From Dendrobium chrysotoxum (Eukaryota; Streptophyta; Magnoliopsida; Asparagales; Orchidaceae), in the NCBI GenBank assembly GCA_019925795.1, contig CM034307.1:37473201-37537200 (forward strand): a stretch of 64,000 nt of DNA, in the 5' to 3' direction. Shown one piece after another: positions 9,060-19,071 of the stretch. The notes below the pieces were generated by a model. It made no database searches, had not been told where the DNA came from, and was given only the letters and a program-made list of their open reading frames with translations. Within the stretch, counting starts at the first letter, position 1. Each line of letters starts with the position of its first letter. Position numbers and translations under genes: made by a program.

Positions 9060-12000
9060 GATTGGTGAATCCTTTCCCTGGAGTAAAATATTTTTCTTGT
9101 GGTATGATTGGGCATATTTCTCACACTTGTACTATTCATCATAGAATACATTTAATATGGAAACCTAAGATGCATCAAACACAGCATATCACACATGCAT
9201 CTGTTTTAAAATTATCAAGAGGAGAACCCAAACTTGTTTGGGTTCCCAAGTCTAATGTTTGATAATTTTATAGGAATGCTCTCACACAAGACCTTGTGAG
9301 AGTATTTGGTACCTGGACATCGGCTGTTCAAAGCATATGACTGGAGATGCAAATCAATTTATATCGCTGGAAGCCAGGAATGAAGGCAAGGTTATACTTG
9401 GAGATAATACCATCAAGAGAGTGGTAGGTACAGGTATGGTTGGAAATTTAAAAAATTTTGTGATTGAAAATATTCTTTTAGTATAAGGTTTAAAATATAA
9501 TTTATTGAGTATAAGTCAACTGTGCAATAAAGGTTATCATATAAAATTCTTGACTACTAACTATGTTATTAGTCAAGATGATTTTGTTGTGCTGAATGGT
9601 GATAGTGTAAATAATGTTTACATGCTAGATTTAAATTCTGTAAAATCTTCTACTGCCTTTTGTTTGAAAATTGTATCTGATGAGTCATAGTTATGGCATA
9701 GAAGACTTTGTCACTCTAGCATGAGAAATCTTAGAAAAATCACCCAAAAAAAGTTAGAGGAGTACCCAAATTAGACTTTATAAAAGATCACTTATGTGAT
9801 GCATGTCAACTAGAAAAATAAGTCAAATGCTCCTTCAATTCAATCAAGGAAGTTAGAACTAATAAGCCCTTAGAAATTCTTCACGTGGATCTCTTTGAAC
9901 CCGTTAGTACCTTAAGTTTAGGAGGAAAAAGTTTTGAGTATATAATTATGGATGATTATTCAAGATTCACCTGGATTAAATTTTTGAATCATAAGAGTGA
10001 ATCATCTGAGGAGTTTAGAGATTTTGTCACTTGGATTCAGAGAAAACTAATTTTTGAAATTATAACTATCTAAAGTGATTATGGGAGAAAATTTGAAAAT
10101 GAATTGTTTGATGATTTTTGCAAATCTCATGGGATAGAACATAACTTCTCAGCTTCTAGGACACCTCAATAGAATGGAGTAGTTGAGAGAAAAAATAGAA
10201 CATTAATTGAAACTGCTAGAGCCAAGTTGGCAAAATATTAACTTCCAAAATATTTTTGGGCTGAAGCAGTTAGTACAGCATGCTATATATTAAATAGGGT
10301 GTACATTAGATCAAAATTAAATAAGACACCCTATGAACTTCTTAAAGGTAGAATTCTCAACCTCTTATATCTACATATTTTTGGATGTAAAGTGTTCATA
10401 CATAAAAATGGTAAAACTCTCTTAGGAAAATTTGATCCTAAATCTGATGAAGGAATTTTTCTAGGTTATTCAAGTGTTGAAAAATCCTATAGAATTTTTA
10501 ATAAAAGAACATTAGTAGTTGAAGAGACCACTTATGTTATTTTTGATGAATCTGATAATTATATGGGGTCTAGGTTGGATGAAGATGAAGTTGAGGAGAA
10601 AATCCAAGGACTTGAAAATGAAAAAGCTGAAAAAATGGTTGAAAATGAGGAAGAAAATTAATTGCCTAAGAAATGAAAATTTGTTAAAAGTCATCCTAAA
10701 GAGTTGATTTTAGGAGACCCAAGTGAAGGAGTTAGGACTAAGCATTGTTTGAGGAAAGAAGTCAATCACTCAACCTTTATTTCAATGATTGAACCCACTA
10801 ATATAAATCAAGCACTTTTGGATAAATTTTGGATTTTGATCATGCAAGAAGAATTGAATCAATTTATAAGAAATGATGTTTGGGAGTTAATTGAAATGCC
10901 AAAGGATCAAAGTATAGTTGGGACTAAGTGGATGTTTAAAAATAAAATGAATGATTCAGGAGTTGTGATTACAAATAAGGCTAGATTGATAGCTAAGGGG
11001 TATAATCAAATAGAAGGGATTAATTTTGAGGAGACATTTACCCTTGTAGCAAAACTTGAAGTAATTAAGATTTTGTTAGTCTTTGCCTATTTTAAAGGTT
11101 TTAAATTGTATCAAATGGATGTTAAAAGTGCCTTTTTGAATCGGGTGATAGAAGAGAATGTTTATGTTGAACAACCTCCAGGTTTTGAATATTCTAAATT
11201 TCCTAATCATATTTTCAAATTGAAAAAGACATTATATTGACTAAAATAGCCACCTAGGATGTGGTATGAGAGGTTAAGCACTCTTCTATTAAAAGGATCA
11301 TTTGTTAAAAGAAGTGTTGACACCACTCTCTTTTTGACAAAAATAAAAAATGAGATACTCATTGTTCAAATATATGTGCATGATATCATTTTTAGATCAA
11401 CTGATAAAAATCTATGTGATAAATTTTTAAAAATAATGAGTAGTGAATTTAATAATTGAGTTTGATGGGAGACTTGAGTTATTTTCTTAGTTTTAGCATA
11501 AAATAAAATAAGGAAGAAACTTTTTTTAGTCAGTCTAAGAATGTTAAAGACATCCTCAAAAAGTATGAAATGGATAATACTAAACTAGTTACTACACCCA
11601 TGAATTCCTCGGTGCAGTTAGATAAGGATCCTAAAAAAAATTAGTTAATCAAAAGAAGTTTAAAGGGATGATTGGATCTTTGTTTTACTTGATAGCTAGC
11701 AGACTTGATATCATATTTAGTGTTTATTTTTGTGCTAGATTTCAAGCAGATCCTAAAGAGTCACATATGACTACAGTTAAGAGAATTATGAGATATCTTT
11801 TGAGGACTCAAAACCTAATAATTTAGTATCCTAAGAATAGCACTGCATTTGAAATTATTGGATACTCTGATTCAGATTTTGCTGGTTGTAGGGTTGATAG
11901 AAAAAGTACTTCTGGAACTTATCAATTTATAGGAAACTCCTTAGTTTCTTAGTCTAGTAGAAAACAGAACTCAATAGCCCTTTTAACTGTAGAAGTTGAA

Positions 12001-12323
12001 TATATTACCTTAGGAAGTTGTGTTGCACAAGTGTTTTGGTTAAAATAATAGCTAATTGACTTAAGATTTTCTTTTGGCACAATTCCAATCTTTTGTGATA
12101 ACACTAGTGCCATATGCATTTCAAAGAATCCTATTTAACATTCTAGAATCAAGCATATCGATATAAGGCATCATTTTATAAGAGATCATGTAGCAAAAGG
12201 GAAAATTGAATTACATCATGTTACTACTAAGAATCAACTTGCAGATATTTTTACAAAACCACTAGCTTTGATACATTTAGTATTTTAAGGATAAAACTAG
12301 GTGTGATTGATCTTAATACATAA
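9060..12323 (+). pseudogene. pol of copia element 1 (PR-IN-RT-RNase H, decayed)
   Basis: Domain order is that of copia. A second knuckle-like SCGMIGHISHTC is at about 9100. The protease motif is WYLDIGCSKHMTG (about 9307-9345), where the catalytic D-S/T-G has become D-I-G. GAG-pre-integrase starts at LWHRRLCHSSM (9690). The integrase core spans about 9880-10270, with FEPVSTLSLGGKSFEY and DDYSRFTWI. RT runs from about 10700, with WMFKNKMNDSG and KARLIAKGYNQ; its YVDD box reads YVHD (about 11373). RNase H has YSDSDFAGC and NTSAICISKNP, and pol ends in LGVIDLNT. At least a dozen stops and one missing catalytic Asp make it inactive. Confidence 0.85.
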
Positions 12324-12419
12324 TTAAAAATTCTACAATTTTATTTTGTATGTAAGTGTATATTTATGTTTATGTCAAGTGTGTGCATGAAATAAGTTAA
12401 ATATTTTTATGTTTTTTAT

Positions 12420-12935
12420 TATTCTGTTCATACTGTACGAAATTTTTTCATGCGATACAAATTCTATAGCATGTAAGGAGAATCTATAGAAATTAAGGAG
12501 ACGAAATTATGTTTTTCATAGTCGTTTCATATTGTGCGATGACATCATCATACTGTACAATATGTATAGTATGTCTGTGCACATGGGAACGGGTTTACGA
12601 TTGTATCAGTTATTATTAATGATCATACGTATGAACACATCATTCGTCTGTACGATCCACGTAATTGATTCGGATAAGGATGAAACTAGCTGTCACCTGA
12701 ACGATCTTTAATTTTTTTGATCGTCCCGGATGAACACGTGATCGTCTGTACGATCAGGAAGTCAAAAAGCCTGTACGAATAGATGCATCGGGAAGGGCAG
12801 TTTACGAAAAGCTGTTTCATCTTTGGTCGTTTCTGTTCGTACTTATGAAATTTATTTCGTCCCGTACGAAGTTTATTTTATCCCGTACGAAAGTTTTTCA
12901 TATTGTACGATTGATCTTTTTTCTTCATAAAGAAG
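12420..12935 (+). promoter_or_regulatory. Palindromic-motif cluster and TATA-like box upstream of ORF3, element 1
   Basis: CGTAC-containing palindromes recur between the end of pol and ORF3, including TTCGTCCCGTACGAA at 12856-12870. This is the exact reverse complement of TTCGTACGGGACGAA at 6538-6552 in the LTR U3. The cluster ends at about 12916 and is followed by CATAAAGAAG (12926-12935), a possible TATA box 55-65 bp before the ORF3 ATG. The arrangement parallels element 2 at 46260-46826. An internal promoter is inference. Confidence 0.5.
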
Positions 12936-12989
12936 GGTCATTTTCATTCGTTTCACTTCCATTCCAACTCTTCAAAGCCATAATTAGAT

Positions 12990-14102
12990 ATGTCTAGTAG
13001 TAGGAAAAGAGCACGATATGCTAGGGGTTCATCTTCTAGGCAAGACTAGGATGACAACTTTTTGACTGCTCAAAATGAAGAGGCTTACCTTAGATTTTCT
13101 GCTTCTAAAATTACTCCTTGTATGTTACTGTAAGAAAAGATTCATTTTGCGGTAATGCTTCTCTTTGATTCAACTCAATTCTCGTTCCTTCTCACCCTCA
13201 TTCAGGCCTACAACAAAGATTTATTTCATGTCTTCCTCGCAAACATGAAATTCAATCAGGATCATACTAGGATCACCTCATATGTACTTAAACAAAGAGT
13301 AGAAATCACTAAAGAGGATTTTGAGTCATTTCTTCATCTTAAAACCCTAGGTATTCGAGCACACACCCTGACTTCTAAAGTAGATTATGATTGGTCCGAA
13401 GTGAATCAAGTCCTTAGGGGTGTGAGCCAACCAACTCACTTACCTAGAGTTTACACCTTAAATCAAAATGCAAGAATCATCTAGCATGTTCTTAGGACTT
13501 CCATAATTCCAAAAGTTGGAGATCGAGTAAATATGACTCCCCTCCTCTCAACTATTACCTATTTGATAATGACTGGTCAACCAATAAATGAAGCCCAATT
13601 ACTCTTGGACTACTTTTATTCTCTCACTGATATTAGCCAGCCTAGTGTCAAAAGGAAGAAAAATATTACCTTGGGTCATTTGATTTCTTATATCTTATAG
13701 AAGAAGTACAATATGGTCCACCCTGACGAACTTTCTGAATTGCCAATCTACTTTATTGATACTTCTTTTCGGGCACTCTTTAGGAGAGAGGGTTCTGGGA
13801 ATGACTCTGAAGAAGAACCATCACCTACACCAACACCAGCACCAATACCTGCACCTGGACCTGATCAGAATTTCTATCAAGAAATGGTCCACCGATTTGA
13901 TAGGCTAGAAACTCATTTTGATCAGTGATTTGATCAAATTGAGAACAAAATGAATCAGTAGGATGCTCGCTACGCAGAGGATAGAGGTTGGGTTCGTGAT
14001 CAGCTTAAATCAGTGAACACCAATATTGCCACTATGAATAGCTATTTTTCTATGTTCACTGCTCCACCACCACCTCCAGATCAGGGTCCTTCGAATTACT
14101 AG
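12990..14102 (+). pseudogene. ORF3 downstream of pol in element 1 (putative plant transposon protein-like)
   Basis: A 371-codon frame starts at ATG 12990 and ends at TAG 14100-14102. It is continuous in frame with six internal stops and no frameshift. The N-terminal ~25 residues are basic and Ser-rich (SSSRKRARYARGSSSR). A globular middle includes FLANMKFNQDHTRITSYVLK, HVLRTSIIPKVGDRVNMTPL and LGHLISYI. A Pro-rich linker (SPTPTPAPIPAPGP) leads to a short heptad tail (HRFDRLETHFDQ) and a PPPPPDQ end. It is homologous to 45059-46198 in element 2. The middle resembles the Pfam family called putative plant transposon protein, often seen in LTR elements; that match is from memory. No transmembrane segments are seen, so it is not a typical env. 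Confidence 0.65.
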
Positions 14103-15383
14103 TGATGATTTTCTGTTTGTTTGGCTTAGTCTTTTGTAGTCTTTGTTGTTCTTCTAGGCTTTGTTATTGTGGTTATTGTTGTTGTTAGTTATGGCTTGTC
14201 AGTGATTTGGTTGTATGACTGTTGTATATGCAAGCTTTGATATTTTGTAAGCTGATTTGAATGTAAGCTTGCTTCATGATATATTCACTGGAATAAAAAA
14301 AGTTATGTTTCTGCGCATATTGTTATATAATTGTGATTATGACTAGAAATATTTTATATTTTATCACTCAAACGAAGTTGATTAACTTTATAAAATGTTG
14401 ACTAAATTGAGTTTACAATAGTAATTTCTGTGCATAATCTAATTTCTCAAAATATTTAGACATTGTGACTTGGTGTAGATTGGAAGATCTTTCTTTTATA
14501 TTATTTTTAAACATGTATTACTTAGCTTAAATTGTTGCATATTTGATGTCTTAATATTGCTCTTGCTTCTATCTCAAAGTGTTCATTATTGTATTTGTGT
14601 TTAAGAGATTGTATTTTTGGAAAGAATTTTTTTTGTAGGTATAAAATGAGCCTAAAAATAAAAAGATACACAAAGTGGTCCACAAATACAAAAGATATGC
14701 AATGTCGCCAAATTATAAAAAGGCACAGAATTAGCCCAAAGTTGACAAGATGAACAAAGTGTGCCATTCAATTTGAAAAGATGCACAATGCCGCCAATCG
14801 TTCTTTCCTTTAACATTTTTTAAATTACACTAATCAATGATCGTCACTATTGAATTAGAAAAATAGTAATTTTATTTCGCCATTTTTACAATAATTGTGG
14901 TTATATAATATGTCTATTAATTACTGACATAGATCAACTTCTCTTATCCTTGTTATTATGTGATATAAAATATTTTGAGTCGTTACTTTTTGCATCTAAT
15001 TTTAATATTGCAGTTAACTTTCATTTAACATTATTTTAATCATCAATTACTTTGATTGTTTCTCTTTTTGTTGTTGTCAAAAGGGGATGTTCATTTATAT
15101 TGCTTGATTATGTTTAGCATTGATATTTCATTTGTATAGTTTGCTTATGTTTAACATTGGTATTGGGATTGTTCTTATTTTTTGTTTGATGTATGGTTAT
15201 GTTGCATGTTGTGTGTAGTTTTTTATGTTTATTTATATTTTTTCTAAGGTTTAGTACCCCTTATTTTAAATAGATCATTTATTTAAGGGGAGCTTACGTT
15301 TAGGGGGAGCTTAAGAGAAAATTTGTGATTACTTATTAACTCAAATAATAATTATTTTGTCATCATCAAAAATGGAGAGATTA
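14103..15383 (+). other. 3' untranslated internal region of element 1 with degenerate tandem repeat
   Basis: No ORF is supported. From about 14640 to 14800 a ~27-bp unit of the form AAAAGAT(A/G)(C/T)(A/G)CAA(A/T)G..GCC recurs about six times. A related unit lies in element 2 at 47310-47485, in the same sense but before ORF3 rather than after it. Two TTTAGGGGGAGCTTA repeats (15280-15320) and a degenerate polypurine tract precede the LTR. Confidence 0.55.
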
Positions 15384-15829
15384 TTGAAAATTGTGCAAAT
15401 TTGGAGATTGTTGAGAATTGTGCAAATCTGTTTATTCAAGTGAGTTTTTAATATGAGTTATTTTGATGATTACAAAAACTTATTGTTTGTTTATTATTTC
15501 TCCTAACTAATATTGGAATTTCTGTTTTGTGTGTATTAACATATTTTTCAGGAAATTCACACTCCAGACTACTGAAGACTTCAAGTTAATTTGTTAGAGT
15601 TTATTGTAAGTGAAGTCTGTAATTTTTACTTTTCTTGAGTCTGAGAGAGTATGATTGTAAGTTGAATAATTATGCACACACACACTGGGGGAGTGAGATA
15701 AAACTTATTTTTTAAAAAAACTAATCATACTGTACGATATGTGATCGTACTGGATGATTTGTGTTATTTCTCTTCTAATACGAACCTGTCTAATTAAAAT
15801 TTTAATCTAAGTATAACTCATATTGTACG

Positions 15830-16275
15830 AATTATTTTCGTGCATCATTTTGCAGAGTATGAAATGGGGCTTCAATGGTTCGTACAAGGCATCGTAAGGG
15901 ATGAACTGTTCATTTTTGAACTGTTCGTATAGGATGAAATGGTTTCGTATATCATTTTCTAGAGTACGAAATAGGGGTTCCATGATTCGTACGAGGGATC
16001 GTACGGGACGAATTGTTCATTTTTGAACTGTTCATATAGGATGAAATGGCTTCATATATCATTTTCCAGAGTACGAAATGGGGGTTCCATGTTTTATACG
16101 AGGTATTATACAGGACGAACTGTTCATTTTTGAACTGTTCGTACAGTACGAAATATTTTCGTATATCATTTTCCAAAGTACGAAATGGGGCTCATATGGT
16201 TCGTACGGGATATCGTACAGGACGAACTATTTCATTTTTGAACTGTTCGTACGGGACGATTGTCGATCGTACGGG
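15830..16275 (+). repeat. U3 tandem repeat of element 1, right LTR (~4 units of ~108 bp)
   Basis: Same array as in the left LTR, with the ATCATTTTC(C/T)AGAGTA(C/T)GAAA core at about 15842, 15950, 16058 and 16165, interspersed with TCGTACGGGACGA-type palindromes. Confidence 0.8.
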
Positions 16276-17024
16276 ATGATCAGACTACGTAAAAATTGAA
16301 ACTTTCAATTTTTGACGATTTTTCTTGTCCTTTAAATATAAGGGTCCTAAAAACTGGCTTTTCCATTAATCTTCTGTGAATTTCTTCTTAAGAGTGGAAG
16401 GGAGAGTGATTAGGGAGAGTGTTTGGGAGTGAGTACGGTGAGATCTTTGAAGAGGAAATTATTAGGGGATTCACAAGGTTGTCCAAAGGTGAGGATCTCA
16501 TTGTTTTGTACTTCAAGTCTTTTCCCTATCTCTTTGAAGACTCTTGAGAGAAGATCTTCGAAGAAGGTTCGGTTCTCTACCGTCACCAAGAGGGTGAAAA
16601 AGGACGCTTGATTCTCTGCCGACACCTGGAGGGTGTGAAAGGACGAGTGGATTCTCTGCCTTCACCAGGAGGGTGAAAAAGGACGACGGTTCTCTGCCGC
16701 ATCGGGATTTGGTGGAAGAGAGTTTTGTAAGGACTTCTTTACCTTGCTGTGGGGGCTAACGGAGAGTCACTTTGGTTTAATGCATTACCTAGAGAATGAG
16801 TCTCTAGTGAGTTGATGTAGGTCATGTTTGACCGAACTACTATAAATCTGGTGTTCTCTGTTCCTGTTTTTTATTTACCGCATTGTTATTTTTCTGTATT
16901 GCACTTTATTTTTCTGTGGTTGAAAAAGTATAAAGTTCATAATTGTTCATACAGTATGATTTTCATAAAATTTTTAATAAAAAATCTTCCAAAATTTCAA
17001 AAGATTTTTTAAAGTACCAATTCA

Positions 17025-17047
17025 CCCCCCCCCCCCCCCCCCCCCCC
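17025..17047 (+). repeat. Poly-C run (23 C) near the end of the right LTR
   Basis: 23 uninterrupted C after CCAATTCA at the position homologous to 7372-7392. Confidence 0.9.
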
Positions 17048-17107
17048 TCCCCTCTTGGTTAGCCTAGGGACATAATCAATAGGTCTAACAACATATTCGT
17101 ACTTTCA

Positions 17108-17340
17108 TTATTGTCTTTGATCCATCGACAGGATCAGATCGACAACCAAGGGCTTCGGGGGACCGTATCAACCCTGAGACTTCCTTCCAATCTAGTACCT
17201 ATTTTGAAAATCCTCACATTTTTCTCTCTTTTTTTAATTTTAATTTTATTATATATATATATATATATATATAACTTTATATTATAATATATAGCATTAT
17301 ATTATATATAATGTTATATAAAGATAAACAGAGGGAGAGA
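17108..17340. repeat. Flank of element 1 with AT microsatellite
   Basis: Unique-looking sequence to about 17250, then a (TA)n tract at 17250-17273 and further TATA-rich repeats to 17320. No gene is seen. Confidence 0.6.
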
Positions 17341-17359
17341 AAGGAGTTGGACAAGGAGG

Positions 17360-17737
17360 CTAGGGCACGGGTCGAGCAGGGAGATCGGAAGTGGGGGTCT
17401 GGCCGATGGCGTCGGGTTTGTAGGTGGTCGGGTAGGAGATGGAAGAGGATGTCGGAGTTGGGCCAGTAGGAGTCTCAGTGGCGGGAGTCAGGCTGACGGG
17501 TCGCGTGTGACTCGGCTTAGGGCTTGGAGAAGACAACTGGTTGGACCGGAGCAAGAAATGGAGGCAGCGGTCAGTGTAGATGCAGGGAGGTCGGGGTTTG
17601 ATCACTGGAGTCGGGCTTCGTTCGCCTGAGGTAAGCTCCCAAAAATCCTCTTTCTCTTCTGTTTCTGTGCGCGTGAGAGACCGAATGCTTCGATTGAGAG
17701 GTCTTTTGTCGTGAAGGGCGACGGTTTGTGAGTTCAT
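17360..17737 (-). CDS. Uncertain 125-codon ORF in a GC-rich island
   Basis: The island 17340-17760 is markedly more GC-rich than its surroundings. It has an open minus-strand frame from ATG 17737 with a basic, Pro/Thr/Ser-rich product (SPSPKPSHTRPVS, TPATETPTGPTPTSS). I recognise no domain. On the plus strand the same island has a good splice-donor-like GCCTGAG|GTAAGCT near 17630 but no long frame. It may be an exon or leader of an unrecognised gene, or a chance ORF kept open by base composition. Confidence 0.2.
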   Translation of the reverse strand: MNSQTVALHDKRPLNRSIRSLTRTETEEKEDFWELTSGERSPTPVIKPRPPCIYTDRCLHFLLRSNQLSSPSPKPSHTRPVSLTPATETPTGPTPTSSSISYPTTYKPDAIGQTPTSDLPARPVP

Positions 17738-17739
17738 GG

Positions 17740-18684
17740 GGAGCAGTTGTCGAAACGTGGGTGATTTCGGTCCGAGCCGTGGAATGGTCAGCAGTTACAG
17801 GTCAACAATCCACAATAACTTTACAATCACCTTTAAAAAAACTACAATCATCCCAAACAAACCCTCAAAATGTCATTTAGTGTTCCGCTAACTCAAACAT
17901 ATTATGTTGATAAGGTAGATGCCCTCTATTACATGAACATCTTACTTTAAAAGAGTTGAATTGCCCAATAATTAAAAAGCATCACATAACATTAATATTT
18001 AATGTGCAAAAGCTATGTCATTACCTACTCTCACAGAATCAATCTAATCATAAAGAAATACTTGATGTAATATCTAGTGAACAAGCCGACTCTACAAGAT
18101 TGCTTAGTCCGAAGGGTGATGATCATACTACAACTTGACATAATATGTAACCCTAAAAATAATTTTTTTAAGGTACTCAAGATTTAGGAGTTTGTTTTGC
18201 TTTAACTTTTACATCTCTCTGACCAAGTATGACATTGATATAAAATAGGCCGGAGACCCTTCCATCGATGATCACAGCCATCGTCCAACAGGGTAACTGC
18301 TTTCAATTGGTTCCACATGGAAATTAGAATAATAAACAATAGAACGCCACTAACCAACCCAACAGATGATTATTTAGTCATTGTAGATAAATCTCTATAC
18401 TCTTCTCTTCATGGAGATCCATAGTGTATAATGATAGAGAAATAACAATTTACAGGAGGATACACCAGTAGTGAAACTCGTATGCGATCAAACAATACCA
18501 ACTCTCAGTTTCAGAACCAAAAGACTAAACAATACCAAGTTGAATCAACAAAAATTTTCCAAAACCAAGAATTGGAATCAGGAAAAGAGCAGATGCAAAG
18601 CAATTTGAGCTGAAGATCAAACCGTTGCTCAAATACTGGGATCAGGTCATACTTGTCTTCAATAATCACTACCGTGTAAACCAA
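17740..18684. other. Downstream flank of the host gene, including its probable 3' UTR
   Basis: No ORF is supported. The stretch 18613-18680 is a diverged copy of the end of the coding region (see findings), so at least about 100-150 bp past the stop belonged to the transcript. A polyadenylation site cannot be placed. Confidence 0.4.
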
Positions 18685-19071
18685 CTAAAGAGGGCTAAAA
18701 GGTTCGGGCGGTGGCTCGAACCGGTGGTCAAATACTGGGCTCTGGTCAGACTTGTCTTCAACGCTGTGTAACCAATTTGTGTTCTTCAAATCCTCTTTCA
18801 GAAGCATTGCATCATACCGGGAGCTGCCATAGAGATCAAAATCACTCTCCTTTGCAATAACACAATCCTTGCTCATTTGTTTTTCTGCAACGACTTCGGT
18901 CTCCAAGACAATTCCACTGCAACTACGAGTCTCTGACAGAGGTTCATCATTTGTGACTGGAACTATGGGTTCCGAGCCACGAGCTGGACGTGATTTGGGA
19001 GCATTTCCAGAGCGGATACTATGCGGAAAAATGGAGTTAGCTCTGATTCCTCCCATGCTTTGCCTAATATC
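18685..19071 (-). CDS. Host gene exon 5 (last)
   Basis: 387 bp, from CCTCAG|GATATTAGG to TAG at 18685-18687, residues 429-556 plus stop. It encodes DIRQSMGGIRANSIFPHSIR at the start and the C-terminal SRYDAMLLKEDLKNTNWLHS block. Intron 4 is 695 bp. Confidence 0.88.
   Translation of the reverse strand, partial: DIRQSMGGIRANSIFPHSIRSGNAPKSRPARGSEPIVPVTNDEPLSETRSCSGIVLETEVVAEKQMSKDCVIAKESDFDLYGSSRYDAMLLKEDLKNTNWLHSVEDKSDQSPVFDHRFEPPPEPFSPL

Larger units (their letters stand above)
5723..17107 (+). mobile_element. Copia element 1 (SIRE/Maximus-like LTR retrotransposon)
   Basis: The two LTRs (5723-7449 and 15384-17107) are collinear. The left one is followed by the initiator-Met primer site TGGTATCAGAGC; the right one is preceded by a degenerate polypurine tract. 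Inside are gag with zinc knuckle, a coiled-coil region, protease, integrase, reverse transcriptase and RNase H in the copia order, then a third ORF at 12990-14102. Long LTRs, a coiled coil after the zinc knuckle and an ORF after pol fit the SIRE/Maximus branch. Many stops make it non-autonomous. No target-site duplication can be tested because the left flank is itself retroelement sequence. Confidence 0.9.
15384..17107 (+). repeat. Right LTR of copia element 1
   Basis: It is collinear with 5723-7449 over its whole length (1,724 against 1,727 bp), with TG at 15384 and CA at 17106-17107. TATA-like AAATATAAGG lies at 16334-16343 and a 23-C run at 17025-17047. Confidence 0.85.

Noticed and set aside
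12990..14102. Retroviral envelope gene
   Set aside because: The position fits, but the product has no signal peptide, membrane anchor or Cys pattern.
5716..17112. Target-site duplication of copia element 1 (ATTAT left, TTATT right)
   Set aside because: The left flank is the polypurine tract of another copy, so the partial match in AT-rich sequence is meaningless.
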